This document shows, piece after piece, positions 1-9,624 of a DNA stretch of 64,000 bases. The notes under the pieces are model-generated. The model was not told the origin of the DNA. It ran no database searches and worked only from the letters and a program-made list of their open reading frames with translations. The position numbers and the translations under genes were made by a program. The stretch comes from an uncultured Eubacteriales bacterium (GTDB taxonomy: Bacteria; Bacillota; Clostridia; Christensenellales; Aristaeellaceae): contig CACWZP010000009.1 of assembly GCA_902765395.1 (NCBI GenBank), positions 26,712 through 90,711 of the forward strand. Reading direction: 5' to 3'. Each line of letters opens with the position of its first letter. Positions within the stretch are counted from its first letter, which is position 1.

Positions 1-3000
1 CAGGCCCCGCAGTACTACACTTTGAACACCGATGTCGTCAAGGTGGCGCGCAAGAGCGGCACCAATGAAGTCGTGTCCTTCCGCGTGGAGGATGTGCACT
101 ACATCGCCAGCGGCAAGGTGTATGTCGACGCCAACAAGGTGCTGACGGGCGGCAGACCGCTGAAGGCCGGCGAGTTCACGTTTGCCATCGACGGCTTCGA
201 CATCCAGACCCGGCAGGTCTTCGCATCCGGCGCGGCGGGCGAGCCGCCCATGCCCGAGGCGCGCACGGCGTCGAACGACAAGGACGGCAACATCGCCTTC
301 GGCCCCGTCGCCATGGACACCGGGGACATCGGCAAGGTCTACTACTACCGGATCGCCGAGGTGATCCCCGAGGCCGAGGCCGACCGGGTTAAGGACGTGA
401 AGTACGACGGCACCGCCTTCATCGTGAAGGCCACCGTGGTGGACAATGGCGACGGCACCCTGGACCTGGACACCGAGGCCTTCACCCTCGACGACAAGCA
501 GACGCTGGTGTCGGTCAAGCCGGCGGACTATGCCTTCGTGAACCGCTATGAGCAGCAGACCGAGATCACCATCCCCGTGGCGAAGAACCTGATCGACCGG
601 GAGTGGAAGGACAGCGATTCCTTCACCTTCGAGCTGGTCAGCCGGGACGAGAACGGCGCCGAAACGGTGCTCAAGTCCCTGACGCTGGACAAGGACCACC
701 CCTCCGGCACGATCTCCCGCGGCTACACCCAGGAGGACGTGGACCACACGTACACCTATGCCCTGCGGGAGCGCATCCCCGACGGCGCGGTGGGCTTCAA
801 CGCCTCCGGCAAGAAGGTGCGCGTGCCCAAGACGCTGCAGAGCGCGGGCAAGGTGGACCTCACCTACGCGAAGTACAGGGAGATCGTCGCCGCGAAGCAG
901 CTGGAGGCCTACGGGCTGTCCGGCATGGCCCTGACCTGGCGGGTGGACGGCCTGATCTACGACAGCACGGAGCATGCCATCGAGGTGCAGGTGACCTACG
1001 ACGAGGCCCTGGAGGGCCTGAAGGCCACGGCGAACGGCAAGGTCGAGCCTGACACGCAGACCTTCGACAACAGCTTCACCACGGAGAGCACCTCCGCCCG
1101 GCTGACCGTCACAAAGCGGGTCGATGGCAGGCCCTGGCTGCGCCCCGCGGAGGAGACCTATCGCTTCCGGATCGACAACCTGGAGAACGCGCCCCTGCCC
1201 ATCGTGGACGGCGTGAAGACGGACGAGATCGCGGTCAAGCGCGGCCGCAACACGGAAGCGGCGGAGCAGTCCGGCAGCGTGGATATCGCCTATGAATGGG
1301 CGGATCTCAGGCAGGCGGACGGCACCCACGCCGCGCGCAAGGCCTTCACCTACGTGCTGACGGAGATCGTGCCCGACGACGCCCGGGCGATCATGGACGG
1401 CGACAGGGTCGTGGGCTATATGCGCAACCAGATCCACTACGACCTGTCGTCCCGCACCGTGCGGGTCTGGCTGATCGACAACGGGGACGGCACCATCGGC
1501 ACCGAAGTGGAATACCTCACGCCCGACGCCGATCCTGCCAAGGCAGAAAGCTGGACCGGCGCGGCGACGGCCTTTGTCAACACCTACGAAAAGGAGACGG
1601 AGCTGACAGTCTTCCCGCTGTCCGTCACCAAGCGGATCAACCGCGCCGCCGCCGACCACGGCGTGTACACCTTCACGCTGTACGATGCCGAGGGTGCGGT
1701 GGTCAACGACGCGCTGACCCTGGACGCCGAAGAAGTGGAAAACGGCCGGCTGAGCCTGAATCTGACCCTGACGGACGCGCAGAAGATCGACTGCACGGGC
1801 ATCGACGTGGACCATCCCAAGACCGTGGAGTACACCCTGCGGGAGAACATCCCGACGGATGCTATGGGCTTCAGCGCCACCGGTGAGCCGCTGAACGTGA
1901 AGTATGCGGACGCCACGGCCGGGCAGAAGGCGAGCACCGAGCTGATCTGGAAGCTGGACGGCGTGAACTACGATTCCTCCGCCATCCCGGTGCACGTGAC
2001 CGTGTCGCTGGACAAGCTGACCTACCTGATGAAGCCGACGGTGACCTACGGCGCCGGCCGCGGGGACACGGCCATCGTCGACAACTACGAGCCCACCCCC
2101 GTGGACCTGTCCCTGGGCATCGGGAAGCAGATCCTGGGCAAGGACGGGACGACGGTCCTGGAAACCTGGGCGCAGGACGCGCAGGACTGGACGGACATGC
2201 GCTTCCAGTTCAAACTGGAGGCAAAGGATGCAGGCAGCACGCCCATGCCCGCCGAGGCGGGGCGGACCGCCACCGCGGACGACGAACACCGCACCGCGCA
2301 GTTCGGCGCCATCCGGTATGCCGAAGAGGGCGTCTATGAATACAGGATCAGCGAGGTCATGCCCTCGGAGGACGGCGACCCGTACTCCCTGGAGCGGCAC
2401 CTGCTGTATGACGAAAGCGTCCACACGGTGAAGGTGACGATCCGGGACAACCTGCAGGGGAAGATGGTCGTCGCGAGTATCGTCTACGACGGCGACGCGG
2501 ACAACGGGCAGCCGGTGTACAATAACCGGTATATCGAGGATCCTTTCTACTTCCGCAAGGTGAACGAGGCCGGCGCGGCGCTGGCCGGCGCGACGCTGGC
2601 GCTGTACGAGGCCAACGGCACGACGCCGGTGGGCGAGAGCTGGGTCAGCTCCGCTGCGGAGGACCACCCGATCTACGACCTGCACCGCGGCAGGCAATAC
2701 GTGCTGAAGGAGACGCAGGCCCCCGTGGGCTATCTGCCCATGGCGGACCAGCGCTTCCGGGTGCTGACGGACGGCAGCATCCAGGCGGACGGCGACGCCG
2801 TGACCACCGCCGCGGACGACAGGGGCCTGGTGGTGAAGGTGCGCAATGCGCCCGTGCAGGTGAGCTTTGCCAAGGTGGATCCCGACGGCGCGCGCATCCC
2901 CGGCGCGGTGCTGAAGCTGGAGGACAGCAGGGGACAGGTGGTCGATTCCTGGACCAGCGACGCAAACGTCCATACGATCAGCCGGCTGGTCATCGGCCAG

Positions 3001-6000
3001 ACCTATACCCTCACCGAGACCCTCGCCCCCGCGGGCCACAAGGGCCGCGCGGTGGTGGCGTTCCACGTGGATGAAACCGGCAGCGTGATCGTGGAGACCC
3101 TGGACGCGGACGGCGCGCCGCTGGACGTGGTGGGCACGGATAGCGGCCTGCCCTGCGTGTCCGTTGAAAACCCGCCCGTCGTGTTGAAGGTGCGGAAGCT
3201 GGCGCCCAGCGGAAATGCCGTGCGCAGCGCGAAGATGGCGCTGCTGGACGCCGACGGAAAGACCCTTGACAGCTGGACCACCGACGGCAGCGACCACACC
3301 CTGCCCGCTCTGGCGAACAACCAGAGCTATACCATTCGGGAGACGGAGGCCCCCGACGGCTTCATCGTAGCCCCGGATCTGCACTTTATGCTGGACAGCT
3401 TCGGCGAAATCACCGCCTACAGGCTGGATGCGAAGGGCAGCCGGATCGCCGTGGCCCCCGGCGCGGACGAGGGCGCGCTGGTGTTCACCGTCACCGATGA
3501 AAAGACCAAGGTGAGCGTCTCCGGCACCAAGACCTGGCTGGACGGCAGGAATACCCACGTCAGCAAGGACGAGGTCGCCCTGACCCTCAAGCGCACGCCC
3601 GCGGGCGGCAGCGAGGAACCCGTGGACGCCAGCCCCGCCTGGACGGGCGACACCTATACCTATGCCAATCTGGACGAGTACGACGACCTGAGCCGGAAGT
3701 ACACCTACACCGTGACCGAGGCCGACATCACCGGCTTTGCCACCAGCTATGATGTGAAGGGCTACACCCAGAACATCACCAATCTGCGCGTGGGCAAGGT
3801 GGAGGTCAGCGGCGAAAAGACCTGGCTGGACGGCGGGAAAGCCCACGTCAGCAAGGACGAAATCACCCTGACCCTGAAGCGCACCAGCGCGAAGGCGGGC
3901 AGCAAGCCCGAAACGCTGGACGTGAAGCCCGTCTGGACCGGCAACCGCTACAGCTACGCGAATCTGGATGAGTTCGACCGCGAGGGCTACCCGTACACCT
4001 ACGCCGTGGAAGAGAAGGCCATCGAGGGCTTCACCACCGACGTGGATGACAGCACCCTCAACACCGTCAACTTCACCAACCTGCGCACGGGCAAGGTGGA
4101 GGTCAGCGGCGATAAGACCTGGCTGGACGGCGAAAACGCCCACGTCAGCGCGGATGAAATCACCCTGGCCCTGAAGCGCGTGAGCGCCAAGGAAGGCAGC
4201 ACGGCGGAGACGCTGGACGTGAAGCCTGTCTGGACCAACGACCACTACAGCTACGCGAACCTGGACGAGTTCGACCGAGAGGGCTACCTGTACACCTACA
4301 CCGTGGAGGAAGCCAAGATCGAGGGCTTCGACACCACCGTGGACGACAGCGAGCCCAACGCCTTCGACTTCACCAACCTGCGCGTGGGCAAGGTGGAGGT
4401 CGTTGGCGAAAAGACTTGGCTGGACGGCGGGAAGGCCCATAACAGCAAAAATGAAATCACGCTCACCCTGAAGCGAACCAGCGCCAAGGAGGGCAGCGAG
4501 CCGGAGACGGTGGGCGTGAAGCCCGTTTGGACCGACGACCGATACAGCTACGCCGACCTGGACGAATTCGACCCCGAGGGCTACCCGTACACCTACACCG
4601 TGGAGGAGGCCGAAATCGAGGGCTTCACCACCGACGTGGACGACAGCGAGCCCAACGCCTTCGACTTCACCAACCTGCGCACGGGCAAGGTGGAGGTCAG
4701 CGGCGAAAAGACATGGGTCGACGGCTACAATGCCCACGTCAGCGAGGACGAGGTCAAGCTCACCCTGAAGCGCGTGAGCGCCAAGGAGGGCAGCGAGCCG
4801 GAGATCGTGGACGTCAAACCCGCCTGGGACGGCGACCATTACAGCTACGCGGACCTGGACGAGTTCGACCCCGAGGGCTACCCGTACGCCTATGCCGTGG
4901 AAGAGACGCCCATCGAGGGCTACGACACCGCCGTGGACGATACGGTGCCCAACGCCTTCGACTTCACCAACACCCGCGTGGGCAAGGTGGAGGTCAGCGG
5001 CGAGAAGACCTGGCTGGACGGCGAGAACGCCCACGTCAGCGCGGACGAGATCACCCTGACCCTGAAGCGCACCAGTGCCAAGGAAGGCAGTGAGCCCCAG
5101 ACGCTGGACATCGCGCCGGTCTGGACGGACGATCATTACAGCTACGCCGACCTGGACGAGTTCGACCCGGAGGGCTACCTGTACACCTACGTGGTGGAGG
5201 AGACCGAAATCGAGGGCTTTACCACCGCCGTGGACGATACCACCCTCAACACCTATGACTTCACCAACCTGCGCACGGGCAAGGTGGAGGTCAGCGGCGA
5301 AAAGACCTGGGTCGACGGCGCCAATACCCACGTCAGCGCCGACGAGGTCAAGCTCACCCTGAAGCGCGTGAGCGCCAGGGAGGGCAGCGAGGCCGAGACG
5401 GTGGACGTCAAGCCCGCCTGGGACGGCGACCGCTACAGCTACGCGAACCTGGACGAGTTCGACCCCGAGGGCTACCCGTACACCTACGCCGTGGAGGAGA
5501 CGCCCATCGAGGGCTACGACACCGCCGTGGACGACAGCATGCCCAACGCCTTCGACTTCACCAACACCCGCGTGGGCAAGGTGGAGGTCAGCGGAGATAA
5601 GACCTGGCTGGACGGCGAGAACGCCCACGTCAGCGCGAATGAGGTCAAGCTCACCCTGAAGCGCGTGAGCGCCAAGGAGGGCAGCGAGCCGGAGACGCTG
5701 GACGCCAAGCCCGTCTGGGACGGCGACCACTACAGCTACGCGGACCTGGACGGGTTCGACCCCGAGGGCTACCCGTACACCTACACCGTGGAGGAGGCCG
5801 AGATCGAGGGATTTGCCACCACCGTGGACGATACCACCCTCAACACCTATGACTTCGCCAACCTGCGCGTGGGCAAGGTGGACATCTCCGGCACCAAGAC
5901 CTGGATCGACGGCGGCCGGGCCCACGACAACGCGGCCGAGGTGAAGCTGACCCTCATCCGCACCAGCGCAAAACAGGGCGCGCAGCCGGAGCGGCTGCAG

Positions 6001-7356
6001 AGCGTGCCGACATGGGCGGAGAACCGCTACACCTTCGCCGACCTGGACCGCTACGACGCCGAGGGCTATGAGTACGCCTACAGCGTCGAGGAGGTGCCGG
6101 TGACGGCCTACGAGATCCATCAGGATGGCCTGGACTTCACCAACACCTATCGCGCCTCCGGCTCGGTGACGCTCGCCGCCACCAAGGTGCTGACCGGCCG
6201 GGCGCTGGAGGCGGGCGAATTCAGCTTCCAGCTGAAGGATTCAAGCGGCCGCGTGCTGCAGACGGCGAAGAACCTGGCCTCCGGCGAGGTGCGCTTCGAG
6301 CCCATCGATTACACCGATGCCGACCTGGCCAACAGCCCGTTGACCTACACCATCAGCGAGGTGAAGGGCAGCGCCGAGTACGTCACCTACGCCGACAACA
6401 CGGAGACCGTGAAGGTGACCCTGGCAGACGACGGCGAGGGCCACATCACCGCGACGGCCGACCGCGACGCCGTCCAGGTGCGCTTTGAAAACGCGTATGT
6501 GACGCCCGAGCCCACGGCCAAGCCCACCGCGACGCCCGCCGGCGGGCCGACGCCGACGCCCGCGCCGAGGATCGACGTGGAGGGCGTCAAGGTCTGGAAC
6601 GACGAGGACAACATCCACAGGACCCGGCCCGACAGCGTCGTTATCGAGCTGCTGGCCGACGGCGAGGTGGCGGACAGCAGGACCGTCAGCGGCTCCGGCG
6701 ACAGCTGGCCCTACAAGTTCTCCAGCCTGCCTGAGCTGGACGCGGAGGGCAGGGCGATCGCCTACACCGTGCGCGAGAAGCCGGTGGAGCGCTATCGCTC
6801 CGTCGCCTCCGGCTATACCATCACCAACACGCTGATCCCGTCCAGGCCCGAGAAGTACGTCGAACTCAAGGGCGAAAAGACCTGGCGGGACAACGACGAC
6901 GCCGAGGGTAGGCGCCCCGCTAGCATCACCGTGCGCCTCTACCGCGACGGCGAGGTGGCGGCGGTTTGCACGACCTCCGAGGAGGACGGCTGGAAGTATT
7001 CCTTCGGCAGGCTGCCCGCGGACGACGGCTATGGCAACGTCTACACCTACAAGCTGCGCGAGGACGGCGTGGAGGGATATTTCGCCCGCATCGACGGCAT
7101 GAACGTGACCAATACCCGGATCACAGACTTCGAGATGTCAGGGCTCGTGCCCAAGTCGAGCACCCCGCTCTCCCGTCTGGCCAGCCTGACGGAGGCGGAG
7201 ATGGACGGCCTGATGGACGTGCTGGGCTACGGCACGCCGCTCTTCGGCATGCTGGACACCGGCGACGAAACGCCGCTGTATCCCTTCCTGTTCGGCGGCG
7301 CGGGCCTGCTGGCGCTGGCGATGCTGCTGGCGCTGCGCAAGCGCAGGGGAAGATAA
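1..7356 (+). CDS. Large Cna-B/SpaA isopeptide-domain surface protein (5' partial)
   Basis: The reading frame is open from base 1, so the true start lies upstream; about 2,451 codons are visible. In order I see about five pilin-isopeptide (FctA-like) domains (nt 100-2540, 'KVLTG..AGEFTF' and 'TKR' starts), three SpaA/prealbumin-like domains (nt 2550-3505, each with an 'ETxAPxG'-type motif), nine tandem Cna-B repeats (nt 3508-6150), another pilin-type domain (to about 6500), a Thr/Pro linker, two more Cna-B domains ('KVWNDEDN' and 'KTWRDNDD'), then a hydrophobic helix and an Arg/Lys tail. Each Cna-B unit keeps the Lys of 'KTW', the Glu of 'VEE' and the Asn of 'FTN' that form intramolecular isopeptide bonds in this family. 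The C-terminus has sorting-signal architecture, but the pentapeptide reads LDTGD rather than LPxTG. Inferred role: a long, proteolysis-resistant stalk or adhesin displayed on the cell wall. Domain calls are firm; the ligand is unknown. Confidence 0.9.
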   Translation, partial: QAPQYYTLNTDVVKVARKSGTNEVVSFRVEDVHYIASGKVYVDANKVLTGGRPLKAGEFTFAIDGFDIQTRQVFASGAAGEPPMPEARTASNDKDGNIAFGPVAMDTGDIGKVYYYRIAEVIPEAEADRVKDVKYDGTAFIVKATVVDNGDGTLDLDTEAFTLDDKQTLVSVKPADYAFVNRYEQQTEITIPVAKNLIDREWKDSDSFTFELVSRDENGAETVLKSLTLDKDHPSGTISRGYTQEDVDHTYTYALRERIPDGAVGFNASGKKVRVPKTLQSAGKVDLTYAKYREIVAAKQLEAYGLSGMALTWRVDGLIYDSTEHAIEVQVTYDEALEGLKATANGKVEPDTQTFDNSFTTESTSARLTVTKRVDGRPWLRPAEETYRFRIDNLENAPLPIVDGVKTDEIAVKRGRNTEAAEQSGSVDIAYEWADLRQADGTHAARKAFTYVLTEIVPDDARAIMDGDRVVGYMRNQIHYDLSSRTVRVWLIDNGDGTIGTEVEYLTPDADPAKAESWTGAATAFVNTYEKETELTVFPLSVTKRINRAAADHGVYTFTLYDAEGAVVNDALTLDAEEVENGRLSLNLTLTDAQKIDCTGIDVDHPKTVEYTLRENIPTDAMGFSATGEPLNVKYADATAGQKASTELIWKLDGVNYDSSAIPVHVTVSLDKLTYLMKPTVTYGAGRGDTAIVDNYEPTPVDLSLGIGKQILGKDGTTVLETWAQDAQDWTDMRFQFKLEAKDAGSTPMPAEAGRTATADDEHRTAQFGAIRYAEEGVYEYRISEVMPSEDGDPYSLERHLLYDESVHTVKVTIRDNLQGKMVVASIVYDGDADNGQPVYNNRYIEDPFYFRKVNEAGAALAGATLALYEANGTTPVGESWVSSAAEDHPIYDLHRGRQYVLKETQAPVGYLPMADQRFRVLTDGSIQADGDAVTTAADDRGLVVKVRNAPVQVSFAKVDPDGARIPGAVLKLEDSRGQVVDSWTSDANVHTISRLVIGQTYTLTETLAPAGHKGRAVVAFHVDETGSVIVETLDADGAPLDVVGTDSGLPCVSVENPPVVLKVRKLAPSGNAVRSAKMALLDADGKTLDSWTTDGSDHTLPALANNQSYTIRETEAPDGFIVAPDLHFMLDSFGEITAYRLDAKGSRIAVAPGADEGALVFTVTDEKTKVSVSGTKTWLDGRNTHVSKDEVALTLKRTPAGGSEEPVDASPAWTGDTYTYANLDEYDDLSRKYTYTVTEADITGFATSYDVKGYTQNITNLRVGKVEVSGEKTWLDGGKAHVSKDEITLTLKRTSAKAGSKPETLDVKPVWTGNRYSYANLDEFDREGYPYTYAVEEKAIEGFTTDVDDSTLNTVNFTNLRTGKVEVSGDKTWLDGENAHVSADEITLALKRVSAKEGSTAETLDVKPVWTNDHYSYANLDEFDREGYLYTYTVEEAKIEGFDTTVDDSEPNAFDFTNLRVGKVEVVGEKTWLDGGKAHNSKNEITLTLKRTSAKEGSEPETVGVKPVWTDDRYSYADLDEFDPEGYPYTYTVEEAEIEGFTTDVDDSEPNAFDFTNLRTGKVEVSGEKTWVDGYNAHVSEDEVKLTLKRVSAKEGSEPEIVDVKPAWDGDHYSYADLDEFDPEGYPYAYAVEETPIEGYDTAVDDTVPNAFDFTNTRVGKVEVSGEKTWLDGENAHVSADEITLTLKRTSAKEGSEPQTLDIAPVWTDDHYSYADLDEFDPEGYLYTYVVEETEIEGFTTAVDDTTLNTYDFTNLRTGKVEVSGEKTWVDGANTHVSADEVKLTLKRVSAREGSEAETVDVKPAWDGDRYSYANLDEFDPEGYPYTYAVEETPIEGYDTAVDDSMPNAFDFTNTRVGKVEVSGDKTWLDGENAHVSANEVKLTLKRVSAKEGSEPETLDAKPVWDGDHYSYADLDGFDPEGYPYTYTVEEAEIEGFATTVDDTTLNTYDFANLRVGKVDISGTKTWIDGGRAHDNAAEVKLTLIRTSAKQGAQPERLQSVPTWAENRYTFADLDRYDAEGYEYAYSVEEVPVTAYEIHQDGLDFTNTYRASGSVTLAATKVLTGRALEAGEFSFQLKDSSGRVLQTAKNLASGEVRFEPIDYTDADLANSPLTYTISEVKGSAEYVTYADNTETVKVTLADDGEGHITATADRDAVQVRFENAYVTPEPTAKPTATPAGGPTPTPAPRIDVEGVKVWNDEDNIHRTRPDSVVIELLADGEVADSRTVSGSGDSWPYKFSSLPELDAEGRAIAYTVREKPVERYRSVASGYTITNTLIPSRPEKYVELKGEKTWRDNDDAEGRRPASITVRLYRDGEVAAVCTTSEEDGWKYSFGRLPADDGYGNVYTYKLREDGVEGYFARIDGMNVTNTRITDFEMSGLVPKSSTPLSRLASLTEAEMDGLMDVLGYGTPLFGMLDTGDETPLYPFLFGGAGLLALAMLLALRKRRGR
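3508..6150 (+). repeat. Nine tandem Cna-B repeat units (288-297 bp) inside the surface-protein gene
   Basis: Units start at 3508, 3796, 4093, 4390, 4687, 4984, 5281, 5578 and 5875. Units 2 to 8 are exactly 297 bp (99 codons), unit 1 is 288 bp, and the last is the most diverged. Each begins near 'KVEVSGEKTW' and ends near 'DFTNLRxG'. Two sub-types (TSAKEGS with 'ITLTLKR', and VSAKEGS with 'VKLTLKR') alternate, which suggests duplication of more than one unit at a time. Confidence 0.95.
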
Positions 7357-7376
7357 CGGCAAAGCGACAGACGAAG

Positions 7377-7417
7377 GGCTGCCCCGATATGATTCCATAT
7401 CGGGGCAGCCCGTTTGT
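7377..7417. terminator. Bidirectional intrinsic terminator between convergent genes
   Basis: Perfect 15-bp stem GGCTGCCCCGATATG (7377-7391) and its complement (7396-7410) with an ATTC loop, followed on the plus strand by CGTTTGTTT. It lies between the stop of the surface-protein gene and the stop of the minus-strand redox gene, so it probably serves both. Confidence 0.85.
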
Positions 7418-7439
7418 TTGGCCCTGTCGCGGCCTTCGA

Positions 7440-8984
7440 TCAGCGGCTGGCCTCGTCGTAGAGGGCCTCCAGCAGCTCGGCTGTCACGGAACCGATCTTG
7501 TTGTAGACCACCTCGCCCCGCCGGTTCAGCACCACCGTCTGGGGCAGCGTGCCCGTGCCGCCCGCGAGGGCCGTCACCGCGTCGTCGCTGTCCAGGGCGA
7601 AGGGGAAGGAGAAGCCCTTGTCCGCCAGGAATTCCACCGGATCCTTCGTCACGAGGGACGAGTGCACGGCGATCATGGCGATGTCGCCCTCATGGGCCCT
7701 GTACAGCGCGTCGAAGTAGGGCAGCTCCTGGATGCAGGGCGTGCAGTGGGTCGCCCAGAAGTTGATGAAGGTGACCTTGCCGCGCGCGTCCGCAAGGTGG
7801 AACTCGGTGCCGTCGAAGCAGGTCAGCGTGAAGTCCTCCAGCCGCTGGCCCGCCTCGTGGCCCACCGGCGCGTCGCTCTGGAAGTCTTCCGCGGCGGGGG
7901 CATCGGTCTCGGCGGGGGTTTCGGTCTCGATCGGCGCTTCGGCCTCGACCGGCGCCCGGGGCGCGCCGCCCTTCCCGGCGGGATCCAGCGCGTTGAACCA
8001 CACGAGCGCCAGTCCCAGCAGCGCCAGCGCCGCCGCCCAGAGGACGCGGCCCGTTCGCCTGCGCCGCGCCGGCGCGCCGGCACTGTCGCCCGCGCAGAGC
8101 ATGTCCGGAGCCTTGAGGGTGACGCTGCCCGCCTTGACGGAGATCGCTCCCCGGCTGCAGGACGCCATGCACTTGCCGCAGTGGATGCACTCGTGGTCGC
8201 CCACCCGGCGCACGTCCATCCCGCAGGCGCGCACGCACGCGCCGCAGCGGTTACAGCGGCCGTCGTCCACCTTCACGCCCACGATGTTGAACCGGTTGAA
8301 CAGGCCGTAGATCGCGCCCAGCGGGCACAGGAAGCGGCAGAAGGCCCGGTAGCAGAACACGCAGGCCAGGCCGATGGCCGTCATGATGACGAACTTGCGG
8401 GTGAACAGCGCGCCCAGCATGCCGAACATGCCCTCGTTGGCGGGGTTGGCCAGCAGGCCCACGGCGCCCTCCAGCGTGCCGGCGGGGCAGATGTACTTGC
8501 AGAAGCCGGGCAGGGGAATGCCCTCTTTCAGGGCATACCACAGCGGCACGGCTGCGACGAACACCGCCAGCAGCAGGTATTTCAGCCATGACAGCGCCCG
8601 GGTGAGCCGGCTCTTCCTCAGCTTCGGCGTGGGGATTTTGTCCAGCAGCTCCTGCACCAGCCCGAAGGGGCACAGCCAGCCGCAGATGGTGCGGCCCAGG
8701 ATCACGCCGTAGAGCAGCACGATGCCCAGCACGTACCAGCCCGCCCGGTGATCGGCAGAGGCCAGCGCGTTCTGGATGGCCCCCAGGGGGCACGCGCCCA
8801 CCGCGGCGGGGCAGGAATAGCAGTTGAGGCCCGGGGCGCACAGGTATTTCCCGCTGCCCTTGTAGATCTCGCCGGTGATGAAGCCCTTGACACAGGCGTT
8901 GTGCAGCAGCGCCGAGTAGAGTTGGATCAGCCGGCGGGTGGTGGGCCGGTGGGCCTGCCACCAGGATGCTTTCGGTTTATCCAA
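7440..8984 (-). CDS. Membrane 4Fe-4S polyferredoxin fused to a TlpA-like thioredoxin domain
   Basis: About 514 residues. The N-terminal part is a NapH/CcoG-like membrane protein: a Cys cluster 'CAPGLNCYSCP..ACPLGA', helices carrying 'CGWLCPFG' and 'CRFLCPLGA', then two ferredoxin-type clusters 'CNRCGACVRACGMD' and 'CIHCGKCMASC'. After an Arg-rich stretch and one more membrane helix comes an acidic Ala/Pro/Glu linker and a ResA/TlpA-type thioredoxin fold with the active site 'WATHCTPC' and a cis-Pro 'GTLPQT'. Inference: electrons pass from cytoplasmic Fe-S clusters across the membrane to an extracytoplasmic thioredoxin. The start is ambiguous. GTG at 8993 has only 1 nt after GGAG, whereas TTG at 8984 has a GGAG about 10 nt upstream and is preferred. 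Either way it overlaps the upstream gene, implying translational coupling. Confidence 0.88.
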   Translation of the reverse strand: MDKPKASWWQAHRPTTRRLIQLYSALLHNACVKGFITGEIYKGSGKYLCAPGLNCYSCPAAVGACPLGAIQNALASADHRAGWYVLGIVLLYGVILGRTICGWLCPFGLVQELLDKIPTPKLRKSRLTRALSWLKYLLLAVFVAAVPLWYALKEGIPLPGFCKYICPAGTLEGAVGLLANPANEGMFGMLGALFTRKFVIMTAIGLACVFCYRAFCRFLCPLGAIYGLFNRFNIVGVKVDDGRCNRCGACVRACGMDVRRVGDHECIHCGKCMASCSRGAISVKAGSVTLKAPDMLCAGDSAGAPARRRRTGRVLWAAALALLGLALVWFNALDPAGKGGAPRAPVEAEAPIETETPAETDAPAAEDFQSDAPVGHEAGQRLEDFTLTCFDGTEFHLADARGKVTFINFWATHCTPCIQELPYFDALYRAHEGDIAMIAVHSSLVTKDPVEFLADKGFSFPFALDSDDAVTALAGGTGTLPQTVVLNRRGEVVYNKIGSVTAELLEALYDEASR

Positions 8985-9417
8985 GGCCAACACACTCCGT
9001 ACAGATCGTAATCGCTTTGTAGAGCACGTCGCGGGCGCTCCCGTTGAGGACGCCGGCGACGATCAGCGCCGCCGCCAGGGCGAGTATAACAGCCTGGATG
9101 GCGCGCTTGTTTTTGGGCCGCACGGGCTGGCCGGCCGCCCGGGCGAAGTACGCGCCCCTGACCGGCTTTTCGCCGCCTTCGTCCCGGATGCCCAGCGCCA
9201 GCCCCGCGATCAACAGCCCCAGGCCCGCGAAAAACAGCGGCGCGATGGCCGCGAGCCGCCGGGCGACGATCTGCGGCGTGTAGATGCTCTCCAGGGGGTC
9301 CAGCGCCCTGCGGGCCATGCCCTCGCGGCAGATGGAAACCGCCGAGACCGCCAGCAGCGCCGCCAGCGCGACGCAGACGACGGCCTGGAGGATCAGGTAT
9401 GCTTTGTTCTTGTTCAT
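8977..9417 (-). CDS. CD1871A-like CXXC-motif membrane protein
   Basis: 146 residues with three predicted hydrophobic helices (about residues 5-27, 58-78 and 107-124) and a conserved-looking C-terminal tail 'YKAITICTECVGLG'. That tail is the hallmark of the small Clostridial CD1871A family, which is usually only about 50 residues; here it is the end of a longer protein. It starts at ATG 9417 with GGAG 6 nt upstream, and its stop overlaps the start of the polyferredoxin/thioredoxin gene. The shared operon and the CTEC pair suggest it is a redox partner or maturation factor for that protein. No direct function is known to me. Confidence 0.75.
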   Translation of the reverse strand: MNKNKAYLILQAVVCVALAALLAVSAVSICREGMARRALDPLESIYTPQIVARRLAAIAPLFFAGLGLLIAGLALGIRDEGGEKPVRGAYFARAAGQPVRPKNKRAIQAVILALAAALIVAGVLNGSARDVLYKAITICTECVGLG

Positions 9418-9482
9418 AACGCTCCACTTCCGACGGGGATTCGTTTGTTTGATCGTGCCCGGCGCGCCGCCGGGTTGACACC

Positions 9483-9511
9483 ATTATATAGTGCGCCGCC
9501 GCCATTTGCAA
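9483..9511 (-). promoter_or_regulatory. Sigma-A promoter of the CXXC/polyferredoxin operon
   Basis: On the minus strand TTGCAA (9506-9511), 17-nt spacer, TATAAT (9483-9488). Transcription would start near 9476, giving a roughly 60-nt leader that contains a 7-bp GC hairpin (CCCGGCG/CGCCGGG). Confidence 0.75.
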
Positions 9512-9624
9512 GCGCTCCTCCTCCGGCGACGCCCGCCGGCCGTCCCCGGAAGGGGGCGCCCGCGGGGAAATTCACGGTTTGTTCATCGAATCGGCCCGGC
9601 GCTTTCACAATCCCCGGCCCGCCA

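Noticed and set aside
3508-6150. Regular repeats considered as a CRISPR array.
   Set aside because: The period is 297 bp, fully coding and in frame; there are no spacers or cas genes.
6966-8591. A 541-codon plus-strand frame across the end of the surface protein and the redox gene.
   Set aside because: It crosses two real genes and a terminator hairpin and has only Arg/Ala/Gly-rich composition, so it is a shadow frame.
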